6,029 nt of DNA, taken from Methanomicrobiales archaeon (GTDB lineage Archaea; Halobacteriota; Methanomicrobia; Methanomicrobiales; Methanoculleaceae). The notes below the pieces were generated by a model. The model saw only the letters and a program-made list of their open reading frames with translations. It did no database searches and was not told where the DNA came from. Below, piece by piece: positions 5,835 to 6,029 of this stretch; within the stretch, counting starts at the first letter, position 1; every line of letters begins with the position of its first letter. The DNA lies in contig JAAZIF010000326.1 of NCBI GenBank assembly GCA_012510335.1, forward strand, positions 1 through 6,029. Reading direction: 5' to 3'. Both the position numbers and the translations under genes were made by a program.

Positions 5835-6006
5835 CTTTCCGCAGTAAGACGATCAATTTGAACTAATTAATGATGTCACGTTAATATCACTTAAAATATG
5901 ACTTTGTAATCCAAAATAACATAAAAGTTGTACACTATTCACATTGGTGACTGATACCACAATGGTTGTGAGAAAAATTTCGACCCAGAACTTTTACTGC
6001 GGAAAG
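5835..6006. repeat. 13-bp perfect inverted repeat around the promoter of the last gene
   Basis: CTTTCCGCAGTAA at 5835-5847 is the exact reverse complement of TTACTGCGGAAAG at 5994-6006. The arms are separated by about 146 nt. The right arm encodes the YCGK segment of the partial gene at the window end. Between the arms lies the AT-rich promoter region. Confidence 0.75.
5891..5930 (+). promoter_or_regulatory. AT-rich promoter region of the terminal partial gene
   Basis: Two TATA-like boxes are visible: TTAAAATA (5891-5898), and ATAAAAG (5921-5927) with CCAAAA (5911-5916) as a possible BRE. The second would start transcription near 5948, about 14 nt before ATG 5962. The whole stretch 5848-5960 is strikingly AT-rich compared with the rest of the window. 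Confidence 0.4.
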
Positions 6007-6029
6007 CCAGAGTGCATGAAACTCCGCAA
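5962..6029 (+). CDS. Unidentified gene, 3'-partial (first 22 codons)
   Basis: The frame starts at ATG 5962 and runs off the window. A GGTGA at 5946-5950, eleven bases upstream, is a plausible if distant ribosome site. An in-frame GTG at 5947 is an alternative start that would make the transcript almost leaderless. The visible residues are basic and contain YCGKPEC, a C-x4-C pair (residues 13 and 18) that could be half of a zinc site. AT-rich upstream DNA and lower GC in the codons differ from the neighbours and would fit a transferred or mobile gene. A transposase or zinc-ribbon protein is possible, but too little is visible to name it. Confidence 0.5.
   Translation, partial: MVVRKISTQNFYCGKPECMKLR

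Noticed and set aside
5623..5847. 74-codon plus-strand ORF antisense to the DUF5591 5' end
   Set aside because: No ribosome site or TATA box at its start, overlaps the conserved N-terminal part of DUF5591, and resembles no family; only its last 30 residues look protein-like.

Overview
This window is GC-rich archaeal DNA, probably from a methanogen of the Methanomicrobiales (Methanoculleus-like). The pointers are a form III RuBisCO, a type I 3-dehydroquinate dehydratase of archaeal length, a stand-alone DUF5591 protein with the archaeosine-synthase-type PC..KPYS.S.SH motif, GGAG/GGTGA-type ribosome binding sites and AT-rich archaeal TATA-like boxes in otherwise GC-rich intergenic DNA. The genus is inference from protein style and composition; no rRNA or marker gene is present.

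Layout. (1) Nt 1-2029, plus strand: the C-terminal end of an AroK-type (P-loop) shikimate kinase runs in one uninterrupted frame into a complete shikimate dehydrogenase (AroE). A 4-nt ATGA overlap leads into chorismate synthase (aroC). (2) Nt 2103-2732, minus strand: aroD, convergent with aroC. Together these give the dehydroquinate to shikimate to shikimate 3-phosphate steps and the final chorismate step; aroA and the early archaeal genes are not in the window. (3) Nt 2733-3725: about 1 kb without a convincing intact gene. It holds the aroD promoter with a strong 27-nt hairpin behind it, a possible decayed secreted-protein gene, an orphan TATA box, an AT-rich island and a doubtful small ORF. 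(4) Nt 3726-5018, plus strand: a full-length form III RuBisCO large subunit with nearly all catalytic residues in place. (5) Nt 5019-5675 (possibly to 5783), minus strand: a DUF5591 protein whose stop codon directly abuts the RuBisCO stop codon. (6) Nt 5784-6029: an AT-rich intergenic stretch and the first 22 codons of an unidentified plus-strand gene. A 13-bp perfect inverted repeat brackets that gene's promoter.

The aro genes form one metabolic block. RuBisCO and the DUF5591 gene are not functionally linked by anything visible. The most notable points are the kinase-dehydrogenase fusion (with a bacterial-type kinase in an archaeon), the hairpin upstream of aroD, the zero-spacing tail-to-tail gene pair and the 13-bp inverted repeat. 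I found no convincing new multi-gene system here; most of the window is ordinary metabolism.
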